This document shows, one piece after another, positions 26,565 through 35,389 of a stretch of 64,000 nt of DNA (the stretch's first letter is position 1; every line of letters starts with the position of its first letter). The notes below the pieces were generated by a model. That model ran no database searches and had not been told where the DNA came from. It was given only the letters and a program-made list of their open reading frames with translations. The stretch comes from Panacagrimonas sp052389915 (GTDB lineage Bacteria; Pseudomonadota; Gammaproteobacteria; Nevskiales; Nevskiaceae): the NCBI GenBank assembly GCA_052389915.1, contig JBQTHL010000013.1, positions 1 to 64,000 on the forward strand, written 5' to 3'. Made by a program: the position numbers and the translations under genes.

Positions 26565-28655
26565 ATGAGACGTTTCGCACTCGGCGCTGCGCTGGCTCTG
26601 TCGGTTGTCCTGCCCGGCGCCAACGCCGCTACCGTGGTCGACGCCAAGGCGCTCAGCGACCCCAACCAGGGCGCCAACTGGCTCGCGTATGGCCGCAATT
26701 TCAGCGAGCAGCGCTACAGCCCGCTGACACAGATCAATGCAGACAGCGTCGGCAAGCTCGGACTGGAATGGTCCATGGCCCTGCCCAAGGATCATTCGCT
26801 GCTCGGCACGCCGCTGGTGGTGGACGGGGTTCTGTATTTCTCCGGAAGCTGGAGCGTGACGCGCGCGGTCAACGCGCGTACCGGCGAACTGCTGTGGGAA
26901 TACGACCCCAAGTCGATCCAGAACTCGGGCGAACGCCTGCGCATCATGTGGGACTCCAACCGCGGCCTGGCCTACTGGAAGGGCACGATCGTCATCTGCA
27001 CCATCGACGGGCGGCTGATTGCGCTGAACGCGAAGACCGGCAAGGAGATCTGGAGCACGCAGACCTTCGACAAGGGCAAGGCGCTCTATATTTCCGGCCA
27101 TCCCAAAGCCTTCCGCGGACTGGTGCTCGTCGGCAACGGCGGAACGGAATTCGGCGCCGCGCGCGGTTTTGTCAGCGCCTACCACATCACGACCGGCAAG
27201 CTGGCCTGGCGCTGGTATGTGGTCCCCGGAAATCCCGCCGATGGTTTCGAAGATGTCTCGATGGAGATGGCGGCCAAGACCTGGACCGGCGAGTGGTGGA
27301 AATTCGGCGGCGGCGGCACGGTCTGGAACGGCATCACCTACGACCCTGAGTTCAACCAGATTCTCATCGGCACCGGCAATGGCTCGCCCTGGAACCGCAA
27401 GGTGCGCAGCCCCGGCGGCGGCGACAACCTGTTCCTCTGCTCCATCGTTGCCCTGGACGCCGACACCGGCAAGTACAAGTGGCACTACCAGACCACGCCG
27501 GGCGAGACCTGGGACTACAACTCCAGCATGGATATCGTACTTGCCGATCTGGACATCAAGGGCAAGAAGACCAAGGCCATTCTGCACGCGCCCAAGAACG
27601 GCTTCTTCTACGTGCTGGACCGCTCGAATGGCAAGCTGCTGTCGGCCGAGAAATTCGCCAAGGTCACCTGGGCCAGCGGGGTCGATCTCAAGACCGGCCG
27701 GCCCATCGAAATGCCCGGCGCGCGCTACGAGGATGGCGAGGAACTGGTCTGGCCCAGCGTGTTCGGTGGGCACAACTGGCACCCGATGTCGTACAGCCCG
27801 AAGACCGGGCTGGTGTACATCCCCAAGATCGAACTGCCGGCGATGTTCAACGACACCGGCATCAAGATGGTGGACTGGCGCTCGCCGTACTTTTCGGTCG
27901 GCCTCGGGGTGGACGCGGGGTTGGGCAACGACATTCCCGCGGATATCGGCCAGAGCCACCTGCTGGCCTGGGACCCGATCAAGCAGCAGAAAGTGTGGGA
28001 GGTGCCGCAGCCGGAGTACTGGAACGCCGGCACCATGGTGACCGCGGGCAACCTGGTGTTCCAGGGCACCATCACGGGCGAGTTCGCGGCCTACAACGCC
28101 GAGAACGGCAAGAAGCTGTGGACCGTCAACCTCGGCTCCGGCATCAGCGCGCCGCCGATCACGTATGAAGTGGACGGCAAGCAGTACGTTTCCTTGCTGG
28201 TGGGTTTTGGCGGGGCGGGGACCTCGCTCGCCGGCGGCACCGCGCTGTCGCGCTTCGGCTGGTCCTACCGCTCGCAGGTTCGTCAGCTCTACACCTTTGC
28301 GCTGGACGGCAGATCGCCGCTTCCCAAGGTCGGCGATCCGGTCGTGCCCAGGCCCATCGTGCCGGCGGATTTCAAGGTGGACGACGGGCTGGCCACCAAG
28401 GGACTGTCGCTCTACACCACGCATTGCATCATCTGCCACGGTTCCGGCGCCGTGGCCGGCGGTTACGCGCCCGACCTGCGTGCCTCGCCGATTCCTCTGG
28501 CGCTCGAAGCGTTCAAAGCCGTTGTCGTGGGCGGCGCCAAGATTCCCATGGGCATGCCGAGCTACCCGGAATTCCAGGACAGCGATCTCAAGGCCCTGCA
28601 GCATTTCCTGAGGCGTCAGGCTGCGGCAAGCGTCACTGCGGCGGCGAAACCCTAG
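26565..28655 (+). CDS. PQQ-dependent quinohemoprotein dehydrogenase
   Basis: 696-residue periplasmic alcohol-dehydrogenase-type enzyme with an eight-blade propeller and a C-terminal cytochrome c domain. The start at 26565 has a perfect AGGAGG and a signal peptide ending PGANA. The WxxN/DARTG-type repeats (VNARTGELLWEYDP, LNAKTGKEIWS, LDADTGKYKW) and the catalytic Asp in ETWDYNSSMD are present. The residue two after that Asp is Asn rather than Asp, so it looks calcium- rather than lanthanide-dependent. Heme c attaches at CIICHG (about 621-626). The usual adjacent Cys-Cys pair is replaced by Ile127-Met128. Electrons would flow to c-type cytochromes matured by the ccm system. Confidence 0.88.
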   Translation: MRRFALGAALALSVVLPGANAATVVDAKALSDPNQGANWLAYGRNFSEQRYSPLTQINADSVGKLGLEWSMALPKDHSLLGTPLVVDGVLYFSGSWSVTRAVNARTGELLWEYDPKSIQNSGERLRIMWDSNRGLAYWKGTIVICTIDGRLIALNAKTGKEIWSTQTFDKGKALYISGHPKAFRGLVLVGNGGTEFGAARGFVSAYHITTGKLAWRWYVVPGNPADGFEDVSMEMAAKTWTGEWWKFGGGGTVWNGITYDPEFNQILIGTGNGSPWNRKVRSPGGGDNLFLCSIVALDADTGKYKWHYQTTPGETWDYNSSMDIVLADLDIKGKKTKAILHAPKNGFFYVLDRSNGKLLSAEKFAKVTWASGVDLKTGRPIEMPGARYEDGEELVWPSVFGGHNWHPMSYSPKTGLVYIPKIELPAMFNDTGIKMVDWRSPYFSVGLGVDAGLGNDIPADIGQSHLLAWDPIKQQKVWEVPQPEYWNAGTMVTAGNLVFQGTITGEFAAYNAENGKKLWTVNLGSGISAPPITYEVDGKQYVSLLVGFGGAGTSLAGGTALSRFGWSYRSQVRQLYTFALDGRSPLPKVGDPVVPRPIVPADFKVDDGLATKGLSLYTTHCIICHGSGAVAGGYAPDLRASPIPLALEAFKAVVVGGAKIPMGMPSYPEFQDSDLKALQHFLRRQAAASVTAAAKP

Positions 28656-28752
28656 CGGCCTGTCGATTCGTTCGGGGCGATCCCATGCGACATGTCTGAC
28701 GTAAGAGCTATCGGCGCGAATCGCGCCGTAGTCGAGAAGCAGACGGCAGAAT

Positions 28753-28870
28753 GGGCTCCGCCCCGACCGAAGGCTCGGGTGACTCACATCGATGCGACGG
28801 GCGAGCACCGTCGGGCGGAGCCCCTCCTACGCGGGGAGCTTGTTTGATAGAAGCCGGCCATACCCGCCAC
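28753..28870. repeat. Dispersed hairpin repeat in the 28656-28999 gap
   Basis: The 344-base gap holds no gene. The arms GGGCTCCGCCCCGACC and GTCGGGCGGAGCCC form a long stem, followed by CTCCTACGCGGGGAGCTTGT and TTGATAGAAGCCGGCCA. Read on the minus strand, this tail is nearly identical to the copy at 54830. The rest of the gap (28871-28999) shows only the leader of the flavoprotein gene. Confidence 0.75.
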
Positions 28871-28999
28871 AGGATTGCCCACGCATCAACCGTTAGAATC
28901 CCGGCTCATATCGCGCGTCAGACGTCCGGTTAACGGCGCCTCGCGTTCGTCGCAAGACTTCTCCAATCCCCACGCCGCATCGAGGCGGCGAGCACTCGC

Positions 29000-30238
29000 A
29001 TGTCCCAGATCGAAAATTCGGAAAACATTGTGATCGTCGGTGCAGGTCAGGCCGGTGGTGAAACCGCAGCCGAGCTGCGCCGGCAGGCTTACGTCGGCCG
29101 CATCACCATCGTCGGTGAAGAATCGCACGTACCGTACAAGCGGCCGCCACTGTCCAAGACCTATCTCGCCGGCACCACCACCACAGAATCCCTGTACGTG
29201 CTGTCGCAAGCGGCGCTGGACAAGGCGAATATCGAATTCATCGGCGGCGTGCGCGCGCAGTCCATCGACCGTGCGGCCAAGACGCTCTCGCTGGCGGACG
29301 GGCGCGTGCTGGGCTACGGCAAGCTGATGCTGGCCACCGGTGGACGGCCGCGACTGCTCAGCCTGCCGGGCTCCGATCTGCCCGGAATCTTTGCGCTGCG
29401 CGGTATCGGCGATGTCGAAGCGATTCGCGCGCACTTCGCGCCCGGTCGCCGACTCACCATTGTCGGCGGCGGCTATATCGGGCTGGAAGTCGCGGCAGTT
29501 GCGACCAAGCTCGGGCTCGAGGTCACGGTGTTGGAGAGCATGCCGCGCGTCTTGCAGCGCGTGACGGCGCCGCAGATGTCGGCGTTCTACGAGCGCGTGC
29601 ATCGCGAGGCCGGAGTCGATGTGCGCACGAACGTGCAGCTTGCGGGGTTCGAGAAGGCGGGCGACGCGATTACAGTGCTGCTGGCGGATGGCAGCACCAT
29701 CGCCGCCGATCTGGTCATCGTCGGCATCGGCCTGATTGCGAACACCGAGCTGGCGGCCGACGCCGGCCTGGCGGTGGACAACGGCATCGTCGTCGACGAG
29801 TTCACGCGCACCTCCGATCCCGATATCCATGCCGCAGGCGACTGCACCAACCATCCGAGCGAATTCCTCGGCCGACGCATCCGCCTGGAGTCGGTGCAGA
29901 ACGCAATGGAGCAGGCCCGCTGTGCCGCGCACAACATGCTCGGCAAGGAACAGAAATATTCCAACGTGCCGTGGTTCTGGTCCGACCAGTACGAGTTGAA
30001 ACTACAGATGGTCGGCATCTCCACCGGCTACGACCAGTGCGTGCTGCGCGGCGATCCGAACGGCCGCTCCTTCGGCGCGTTCTACTTCGTGCAAGGCCGG
30101 CTCATTGCCGCCGACACGGTCAGCCGTATGCAGGAATTCATGCTCGCCAAGAAGCTGGTGGCGATGCGCGCCGTGGTGGACCTGGTGAAAATCGCCGACG
30201 AATCGGTGCCGTTCAAGGATCTCGTGCCGGCCGCTTGA
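29000..30238 (+). CDS. Ferredoxin reductase-like FAD/NAD oxidoreductase
   Basis: 412-residue flavoprotein of the putidaredoxin/rhodocoxin reductase group, which moves electrons from NAD(P)H to a [2Fe-2S] ferredoxin. FAD binding: NIVIVGAGQAGGETAAEL (about 9-26). NAD binding: LTIVGGGYIGLEVAAVA (about 152-168). The second FAD motif is DIHAAGDCTNHPSEF (about 275-289), and the C-terminal domain is complete. No ferredoxin or P450 gene is adjacent, so its partner is unknown. The ATG is preceded by a short leader. It overlaps the region of the chromate-transporter start. Confidence 0.85.
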   Translation: MSQIENSENIVIVGAGQAGGETAAELRRQAYVGRITIVGEESHVPYKRPPLSKTYLAGTTTTESLYVLSQAALDKANIEFIGGVRAQSIDRAAKTLSLADGRVLGYGKLMLATGGRPRLLSLPGSDLPGIFALRGIGDVEAIRAHFAPGRRLTIVGGGYIGLEVAAVATKLGLEVTVLESMPRVLQRVTAPQMSAFYERVHREAGVDVRTNVQLAGFEKAGDAITVLLADGSTIAADLVIVGIGLIANTELAADAGLAVDNGIVVDEFTRTSDPDIHAAGDCTNHPSEFLGRRIRLESVQNAMEQARCAAHNMLGKEQKYSNVPWFWSDQYELKLQMVGISTGYDQCVLRGDPNGRSFGAFYFVQGRLIAADTVSRMQEFMLAKKLVAMRAVVDLVKIADESVPFKDLVPAA

Positions 30239-30243
30239 ACGCG

Positions 30244-31542
30244 GTGAATCCACCCGCACCGCCGAGCTTCACCGAAGCCCTGCGCTGGTGGTTCAAGCTC
30301 GGCTGCATCAGCTTCGGCGGGCCGGCGGGGCAGATCGCGATCATGTATCGCGAACTGGTCGAAACGCGTCGCTGGATTTCCGAGAAGCGCTTTCTGCACG
30401 CGCTCAACTACTGCATGTTGCTGCCCGGCCCCGAGGCGCAGCAGCTTGCGACCTATATCGGCTGGCTAATGCACGGCGTGCGCGGCGGCCTTGCCGCGGG
30501 GCTGCTGTTCATCCTGCCCTCGCTGCTGCTGCTGATTGCGTTGTCCTGGGCTTACGTGAGAGTGGGCGCGAGCTCGGCCAGCGATGCGCTATATGGCATC
30601 CGGCCGGCGGTGGTCGCGGTGGTTGCGTTTGCGGCCTGGCGCATCGGCACCAAGGTGCTCAGGCAGCGGCTGCTGTGGGTGGTGACCGCCGCGGCGCTGG
30701 CGGCCTTGCTGGTCGGGATTTCCTTTCCCTGGGTGATCGGCGCGGCTGCACTTTACGGCTGGTTGCTGCGGGCGCGCCTGAAGGCATCGAGCGCCCACGG
30801 CGGCGCTGTCGGCGCGCACCCGCCAGCCCTGATCGACGACGACACGCCGACTCCGTCTCACGCCCGATTCAGCAACGCGGCAATGTTGCGGACGCTCCTT
30901 GTCGGCGTATTGATAGCCGCAGGCGCGCTGGGTCTGTCGGGCATGTGGCTCGGATTCGATGGACTGTTCACGCGCATGGGCCTGTTCTTCACCCAGGCCG
31001 CCCTGCTGACGTTCGGGGGCGCCTACGCCGTTATGCCGTACGTATTCCAGGGCGCGGTGATGACACACGGCTGGCTCAGCGCCGCGCAGATGATGGACGG
31101 CCTCGCGCTGGGCGAAACCACACCCGGCCCGCTCATCATGGTGGTGGCCTTCGTCGGCTTTGTCGGCGGCTGGACTGCGGCGCCGATGGAGCCGCTGTGG
31201 TCGGGCGTGGTCGGCGCCTGCGTCGCCAGCTTCTTCACCTTCCTGCCGTCCTTCGTCTTCATCTTCGCGGGCGCGCCTTACGTCGAACGCACGCGCGAGA
31301 ACTTCCAGCTTGCGGGTCCGATGAGCGCGATCACGGCAGCGGTGGTGGGGGCCATCGTGTCGCTGGCCCTGTTCTTCGCCGCGCACGTGTTCTGGCCGGA
31401 GGGGCGCTCAGGTGATCCAGACTTCGTTGCGCTGGCCATCGCGCTACTGGGCTGGCTGGCGCTGTGGCGCAACTGGCTGGGGATGATTCCGCTGATTCTG
31501 TTGTCGGCCGCCGTGGGCGCGGCCTATCGTTTCGCGATTTAG
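30244..31542 (+). CDS. chrA: Chromate transporter ChrA family
   Basis: 432-residue inner-membrane protein with two homologous halves. The N-terminal half contains FKLGCISFGGPAGQIAIMY and LPGPEAQQLATYIGW; the C-terminal half contains FTQAALLTFGGAYAVMPYV and ALGETTPGPLIMVVAFVGF. These are the duplicated CHR-domain motifs. Such proteins export chromate using the proton motive force. The start is taken as GTG 30244; a TTG at 30235 overlapping the upstream stop is possible. A charged linker (about 180-205) joins the halves. Tight spacing suggests co-transcription with the flavoprotein. Confidence 0.9.
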   Translation: MNPPAPPSFTEALRWWFKLGCISFGGPAGQIAIMYRELVETRRWISEKRFLHALNYCMLLPGPEAQQLATYIGWLMHGVRGGLAAGLLFILPSLLLLIALSWAYVRVGASSASDALYGIRPAVVAVVAFAAWRIGTKVLRQRLLWVVTAAALAALLVGISFPWVIGAAALYGWLLRARLKASSAHGGAVGAHPPALIDDDTPTPSHARFSNAAMLRTLLVGVLIAAGALGLSGMWLGFDGLFTRMGLFFTQAALLTFGGAYAVMPYVFQGAVMTHGWLSAAQMMDGLALGETTPGPLIMVVAFVGFVGGWTAAPMEPLWSGVVGACVASFFTFLPSFVFIFAGAPYVERTRENFQLAGPMSAITAAVVGAIVSLALFFAAHVFWPEGRSGDPDFVALAIALLGWLALWRNWLGMIPLILLSAAVGAAYRFAI

Positions 31543-31567
31543 CGAAGCTCCGGACTGGCCTGCGCAG

Positions 31568-31692
31568 GCGTAGCCCGCCCCTACGGCGGGTTCCTGTAGG
31601 AGCCGTAAGCACCGCGGGCGTGCGCCGTGATCGGCAAGCAACCGGGGTTGGCGGGTGATCCTTGTTTGATGAAAGCAGGCCATGCCCGCGAC
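31568..31692. repeat. Degenerate copy of the dispersed repeat
   Basis: The segment GGCGTAGCCCGCCCCTACGG with GGTTCCTGTAGGAGCC is a decayed hairpin. It is followed at 31662-31692 by CTTGTTTGATGAAAGCAGGC and CATGCCCGCGAC. On the minus strand this end matches the copies at 28870 and 54830. It fills the 153-base convergent gap between chrA and the transglutaminase-like gene. Confidence 0.6.
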
Positions 31693-31695
31693 CGT

Positions 31696-32478
31696 TTACC
31701 TCTCAGCAGCCGCAATCTCTTTCGCAACATCATTTTCAAAATCGCCCTGATCCAGTCTGGACATGTATGGGTAGTGCACCGCGAACAGGCTCAGGATGTC
31801 GTCGAGCGGCACGTCGTCGTACTCGCCGCGCAGATTCAGATACTCCATGTGCCGGTTCCCGGCCAGATCGAACGGGTGGTAGATCGAGTCCTCCCGTCCG
31901 TCGAACTCCAGCGTCGCCAGCCCGAACTTCTCGCATAGCGAGCGGTTGAACGCAGGTGTGGCCTTGACCCAGCGACCGTCGAGGTGAATCGCGGTGTAGC
32001 CGTGGTAATAGAAGACGTCCGTCTGCATGGTCTGGCGCAGGCGCTCGGTGGACAGGTGATTGCGCACGTCTGCGTACCCGAGGCGCGCGGGTATGCCGGC
32101 GACCCGGCAGACCGCCGCCAGCAGCACCGCCTTGTTGATGCAGAAGCCGCGACCCTGTTCGAGGACGGAACTGGCGCTGAGACCCCTCACGCTCAGATCG
32201 AAGGCGTAAGGGTCGTAGCGGATCTCGTCGCGCACGGCGTAGTAAAGGCGTACCGCTCGCTCGACATCGGTGCCAGTGCCTGCGACACGCTGCGCGAACG
32301 CGCGCACCGCCGGATGATCGGTGTCGATGAAGGGTGTGGCTTGCAATGCGGGCTGGAGAATGAGGTACAAGGTCTGCTCCGGAAAAGCTTTCTGCATCAT
32401 CGAGCTATTCGCGCGAGTCTCAAGTCGGGGACGGCTACCCATGCGCGCCATGAAAAACAAGTCGTCATGCTGGGACAC
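31696..32478 (-). CDS. Transglutaminase-like cysteine protease family protein
   Basis: 260-residue protein with a transglutaminase-like core. The catalytic triad is visible: Cys in EQGRGFCINKAVLLAA (about 112), His in YYHGYTAIHLDGRWVKA (about 159), and Asp in HLDGRW (about 165). There is no signal peptide, so it is probably cytoplasmic. Substrate is unknown; such proteins cleave or cross-link peptides. The start is GTG at 32478, with an ATG at 32451 possible. It is separated by 18 bases from the RluA-type gene, so it may be the last gene of that leftward run. Confidence 0.82.
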   Translation of the reverse strand: MSQHDDLFFMARMGSRPRLETRANSSMMQKAFPEQTLYLILQPALQATPFIDTDHPAVRAFAQRVAGTGTDVERAVRLYYAVRDEIRYDPYAFDLSVRGLSASSVLEQGRGFCINKAVLLAAVCRVAGIPARLGYADVRNHLSTERLRQTMQTDVFYYHGYTAIHLDGRWVKATPAFNRSLCEKFGLATLEFDGREDSIYHPFDLAGNRHMEYLNLRGEYDDVPLDDILSLFAVHYPYMSRLDQGDFENDVAKEIAAAER

Positions 32479-32496
32479 CCTTAACCATGCTACCGC

Positions 32497-33363
32497 TCAA
32501 AGTGGGAGGCGGCTTTGAAAGTACCGACTCTTCCCGCTCAGCGGATCGACGAACTCCAGGCTGCGCGCGAGCAACTTCAAGGGGTGCGAGTAATCGTCTT
32601 TGGCCTGATGCAGCAGTTCCGGGTAGAACGGATCGTTGAGGATGGGCGCGCCCAGCGCGGCCATGTGCACGCGGAGCTGGTGCTTGCGTCCGGTGATCGG
32701 ACTCAAGCGATATCGCACTATCGTCCCGAGCGGTTCCTGCGCTTCAATCACCGTTTCGCTATTGGGCGCACCCGTGACTTCACGCATGCGGAAAAACGGC
32801 TCGCCCGCGACCATGCGACTGATGTGGGTGTAGGGCATCGCGAGGCCGGGCAGCGCAGGCGCCAGTGCCTCGTAGACCTTGCGCACCTGTCGTTTCGGGA
32901 ACAGAGTCTGATAAGCGCCGCGGCTCGCAGGATCGAGCGAAAACGCGACCAGCCCCGCGGTGCCGCGATCGATCCGGTGCAGCGGCACCAGTTCGCTCAA
33001 GTCGAGCTTTCGCTTCAGGCGGACGAGCAGGCATTGCTGCACGTAGCGCCCCGTGGGAATCACTGGCAGGAAGTGCGGCTTGTCCGCAATCAGCAGATGC
33101 TCGTCGCGGAACAGCACGACCTCTTCGAACGGAATCTCGGGTTCCGATTCCAGCTCGCGGTAGTAATGCAGGTCGAGGCCGCAGCGGTAGGGGTGCTCAG
33201 GACCGAGCGGCTTGCCCGCCGCATCGGTGACGAGACCGCGCTGGAAACGCGAGCGCCAAACCTCGGTGGAAATCGAGGGAAAGCGCTCGCGCAGAAAATC
33301 CAGCACCGTAACCCACGAACCCTGTGGCAACTGGATGGTGCTGGCACTAACGCCGTCGCGCAT
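32497..33363 (-). CDS. RluA-family pseudouridine synthase
   Basis: 288-residue enzyme that converts uridine to pseudouridine in rRNA or tRNA. The catalytic motif is LVPLHRIDRGTAGLVAF, with the active Asp in HRIDRGTAG (about 140). The late family motif SPITGRKHQLRVHMA (about 223-237) is also present. An S4-like segment precedes the core. The start MRDGVSAS at 33363 is preferred over an upstream extension to 33459, which runs into slyX. Substrate position cannot be told from sequence; it resembles the RluA/TruC group. Confidence 0.88.
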   Translation of the reverse strand: MRDGVSASTIQLPQGSWVTVLDFLRERFPSISTEVWRSRFQRGLVTDAAGKPLGPEHPYRCGLDLHYYRELESEPEIPFEEVVLFRDEHLLIADKPHFLPVIPTGRYVQQCLLVRLKRKLDLSELVPLHRIDRGTAGLVAFSLDPASRGAYQTLFPKRQVRKVYEALAPALPGLAMPYTHISRMVAGEPFFRMREVTGAPNSETVIEAQEPLGTIVRYRLSPITGRKHQLRVHMAALGAPILNDPFYPELLHQAKDDYSHPLKLLARSLEFVDPLSGKSRYFQSRLPL

Positions 33364-33371
33364 CGTTGCGC

Positions 33372-33578
33372 TCAGTAATGCGGAGGACGCTCGTCCGCCG
33401 CGGTGGTCTTGAAGCCTTCCGCGCTCTGCGCCTTGATGCGTTCCAGCAAGTGCCGGCACATCTGTTCGATCTGGTCGATCTGTTTCTGCTGGCGCGCAAC
33501 CGTATCGCTGAGCGAGCGGATGGACTCGTCCTGGTAGGACAGGCGGGTTTCGAGGTCGATGAAACGGTCTTCGGTCAT
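33372..33578 (-). CDS. slyX: SlyX family protein
   Basis: 68-residue coiled-coil protein (DLETRLSYQDESIRSLSDTV, then RQQKQIDQIEQMCRHLLERI) with the typical SlyX ending PPHY. Function is unknown; SlyX is common next to FKBP or NUDIX genes in gammaproteobacteria. It lies between the NUDIX and pseudouridine synthase genes, with gaps of 13 and 8 bases, which indicates one transcript. Confidence 0.9.
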   Translation of the reverse strand: MTEDRFIDLETRLSYQDESIRSLSDTVARQQKQIDQIEQMCRHLLERIKAQSAEGFKTTAADERPPHY

Positions 33579-33591
33579 GCCAGACCTCGCG

Positions 33592-34053
33592 TCAACCCGG
33601 GCCGATCAGATGCTGAATCACGGACAAGGGATAGATGCGTCCGGCGCGCTGATCCTCGATGCATTGCATCACCGCCGGGCCGCGGTGCTGATGAGCCCGC
33701 GCCTGCAACTCGTCGGGGGTGAGCCACAGCGCACGTTCGATGCCGGTGTCGAGCTTGCGATCCGCATGGTGATGCAGCGCGGTGGCCACGAAGGCAAAGC
33801 GCACGAAGGGGTAGGGCAGCGAAGCGGGCTGCCATTCGTAGACGCCGAGGAAACCCGTGGGCTCGACGTCCCAGGCGGTTTCTTCCAGGGCTTCGCGCTT
33901 GAGTCCTTCGATCAGGGTCTCGCCCTGTTCCCAGTGTCCCGCGGGCTGGTTGATGCGCAGCTCGTCGTTGATGCGCTCTTCGACAATCAGATAACGACCG
34001 TCGCGCTCGACCACGGCGGCCACGACGATATGCGGCTGCCAGCTTGCGTTCAC
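33592..34053 (-). CDS. NUDIX hydrolase (NudJ-like)
   Basis: 153-residue hydrolase of nucleoside diphosphate derivatives. The NUDIX box is GHWEQGETLIEGLKREALEE followed by T (about 38-58). Resemblance to NudJ, a thiamin pyrophosphate/HMP-PP phosphatase, includes PHIVVAAVVERDGRYLIVEE near the N-terminus and the WLTPDEL segment. The GTG start at 34053 overlaps the gspN stop (GTGA), so it is translationally coupled to the secretion cluster. The longer open frame reaching 34914 is a shadow of gspN. Confidence 0.88.
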   Translation of the reverse strand: MNASWQPHIVVAAVVERDGRYLIVEERINDELRINQPAGHWEQGETLIEGLKREALEETAWDVEPTGFLGVYEWQPASLPYPFVRFAFVATALHHHADRKLDTGIERALWLTPDELQARAHQHRGPAVMQCIEDQRAGRIYPLSVIQHLIGPG

Positions 34054-34853
34054 TGCGCGGGGGCGATGGCTGCAGCGGGATCGACGCCTTCGGCCGGCGG
34101 TTTCTCGCTGCGTCGCAGGTGATACCAGCCCTGACTGTCGGGTTGTCCGAGATTGCGTACCAGATTGCCGACCAGCGGAGAAGCATCGGGCTTCGGACGC
34201 ATCTGCAAGTGCAGCTCGTAGCTGCGGTCGTGGCCGACCCTGGCCTCGCCGCTGACTTCGAGGGCGCCGCGCAGGGTGCTCAGCGTGGCCTTGATGCCGG
34301 CGACCTCGTCTTCGATCTTCGCTTGGTAGTCGCCAAGCGGAACCGGTTCCCGTCCGAGCTTCCAGGCCAGGCCGTTGATCGTGACCAGTCCATCGGCTTT
34401 CACCGGCCAGCCGTCGCGCAGCTTGAGCGTGGCGATATCCAGGCCGACCTGGCCTTCGGCAGGAACGAAGGCTTGTCCGACGGCGGCGCCAACGGTGCGC
34501 AGCGGCGCGCCGAGACGAAAGTCGCTCAGGGTGAGCGTGCCGGAGGGAACGACGAAGGCAGTACCATCGACGATGACACCGTCGCTGCCGCCACTGAGCT
34601 TGTAACTGGCACGCCCCATCAGCAGATGCAGCGCGCGCAGCTCCCATGACAGATTCCCGATCAGCGGGCTGCCTGAAAGGTCGATGCGGGAGGCGCTGCC
34701 CGAAGACAGCGTTCCGGACAGGCCTTGGAACTGCACTGCGGACCCCGCCATCAAGGGCGCGAGCCAGCCGTAGATCCGATCCACCGGCGCCTGAAACAAG
34801 GCCGTGCCTACGAACACGGCCAGGCCCAGCAGCACCAGACGGCTGCGCTTCAC
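34050..34853 (-). CDS. gspN: Type II secretion system protein GspN
   Basis: 267-residue inner-membrane-anchored periplasmic protein of the type II secretion system. It has an N-terminal membrane helix (LVLLGLAVFVGTALFQAPVD) and the typical LMAGSAVQFQGLSGTLSSGSA segment; the C-terminal region QPDSQGWYHLRRSEKP is also family-like. The GTG start at 34853 overlaps the gspM stop by four bases. GspN is an optional component and its exact role is unsettled. Confidence 0.88.
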   Translation of the reverse strand: MKRSRLVLLGLAVFVGTALFQAPVDRIYGWLAPLMAGSAVQFQGLSGTLSSGSASRIDLSGSPLIGNLSWELRALHLLMGRASYKLSGGSDGVIVDGTAFVVPSGTLTLSDFRLGAPLRTVGAAVGQAFVPAEGQVGLDIATLKLRDGWPVKADGLVTINGLAWKLGREPVPLGDYQAKIEDEVAGIKATLSTLRGALEVSGEARVGHDRSYELHLQMRPKPDASPLVGNLVRNLGQPDSQGWYHLRRSEKPPAEGVDPAAAIAPAQ

Positions 34854-35389
34854 GAAGGACGTACCAGGGACAGCCGCACGTTGACTCTGCCGGGCGCAGA
34901 CTGAGGTTCCACATCGAAGGTCTGCACGTTGATGCCGTAGCGCGTCTGCAAGTCGGCGAGCCAGCGCGCCAGCAGGTCGAAGGACACGTCCTCGAACCAC
35001 ACGCGCACTTCGCGATCGCCCTCGGGCTGGATGCGCGATGGCCCCTTGCCCAGGCCGCTCTGCTTGCTCGCCAGGTCCACCGCCGCCATCAGCGAGGTGC
35101 CGCGACCTGCCGTCGCGCCCGGACTTCGCCCACGCGACTGCTGCACCTGTGCTGCGGCCTGCTCCAGCTTGATCGCCAGCGCACGCGAAGATTCCAGCGC
35201 GGCAGTACGGTTGGCGTGCGCGCCGACGATCGGTTCCCACACTGCGAGATACAGCAGGGTAACGAACAGGACCACTCCGCCCACGCCGAGCATCCAGCGT
35301 TCGCGCGGTTGCAGGGCGAGGAAGCGTTCGCGCGCCTGCCCGGTGGCATCGGTCAGCGGCTTGAAAGTCCTGGTCAGCGCAGGGTTCAT
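34850..35389 (-). CDS. gspM: Type II secretion system protein GspM
   Basis: 179-residue bitopic inner-membrane protein of the assembly platform, partner of GspL. A short cytoplasmic N-terminus is followed by a membrane helix (WMLGVGGVVLFVTLLYLAVW, about 32-51), a coiled-coil stretch and a ferredoxin-like periplasmic domain (WFEDVSFDLLARWLADLQ). It overlaps gspL by four bases and gspN by four bases. Confidence 0.9.
   Translation of the reverse strand: MNPALTRTFKPLTDATGQARERFLALQPRERWMLGVGGVVLFVTLLYLAVWEPIVGAHANRTAALESSRALAIKLEQAAAQVQQSRGRSPGATAGRGTSLMAAVDLASKQSGLGKGPSRIQPEGDREVRVWFEDVSFDLLARWLADLQTRYGINVQTFDVEPQSAPGRVNVRLSLVRPS

Noticed and set aside
26371..26580. N-terminal extension of dxs to 26580
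   Set aside because: The extra 70 codons do not resemble Dxs and overlap the leader of the divergent dehydrogenase gene.
26421..28808. 795-codon open frame antisense to the PQQ dehydrogenase
   Set aside because: The sense frame has a strong RBS, signal peptide and cofactor motifs; the antisense frame is a composition artefact.
34054..34914. 440-residue NUDIX protein starting at 34914
   Set aside because: The first 287 codons are an out-of-frame reading of gspN; the GTG at 34053 overlapping the gspN stop is a better start.
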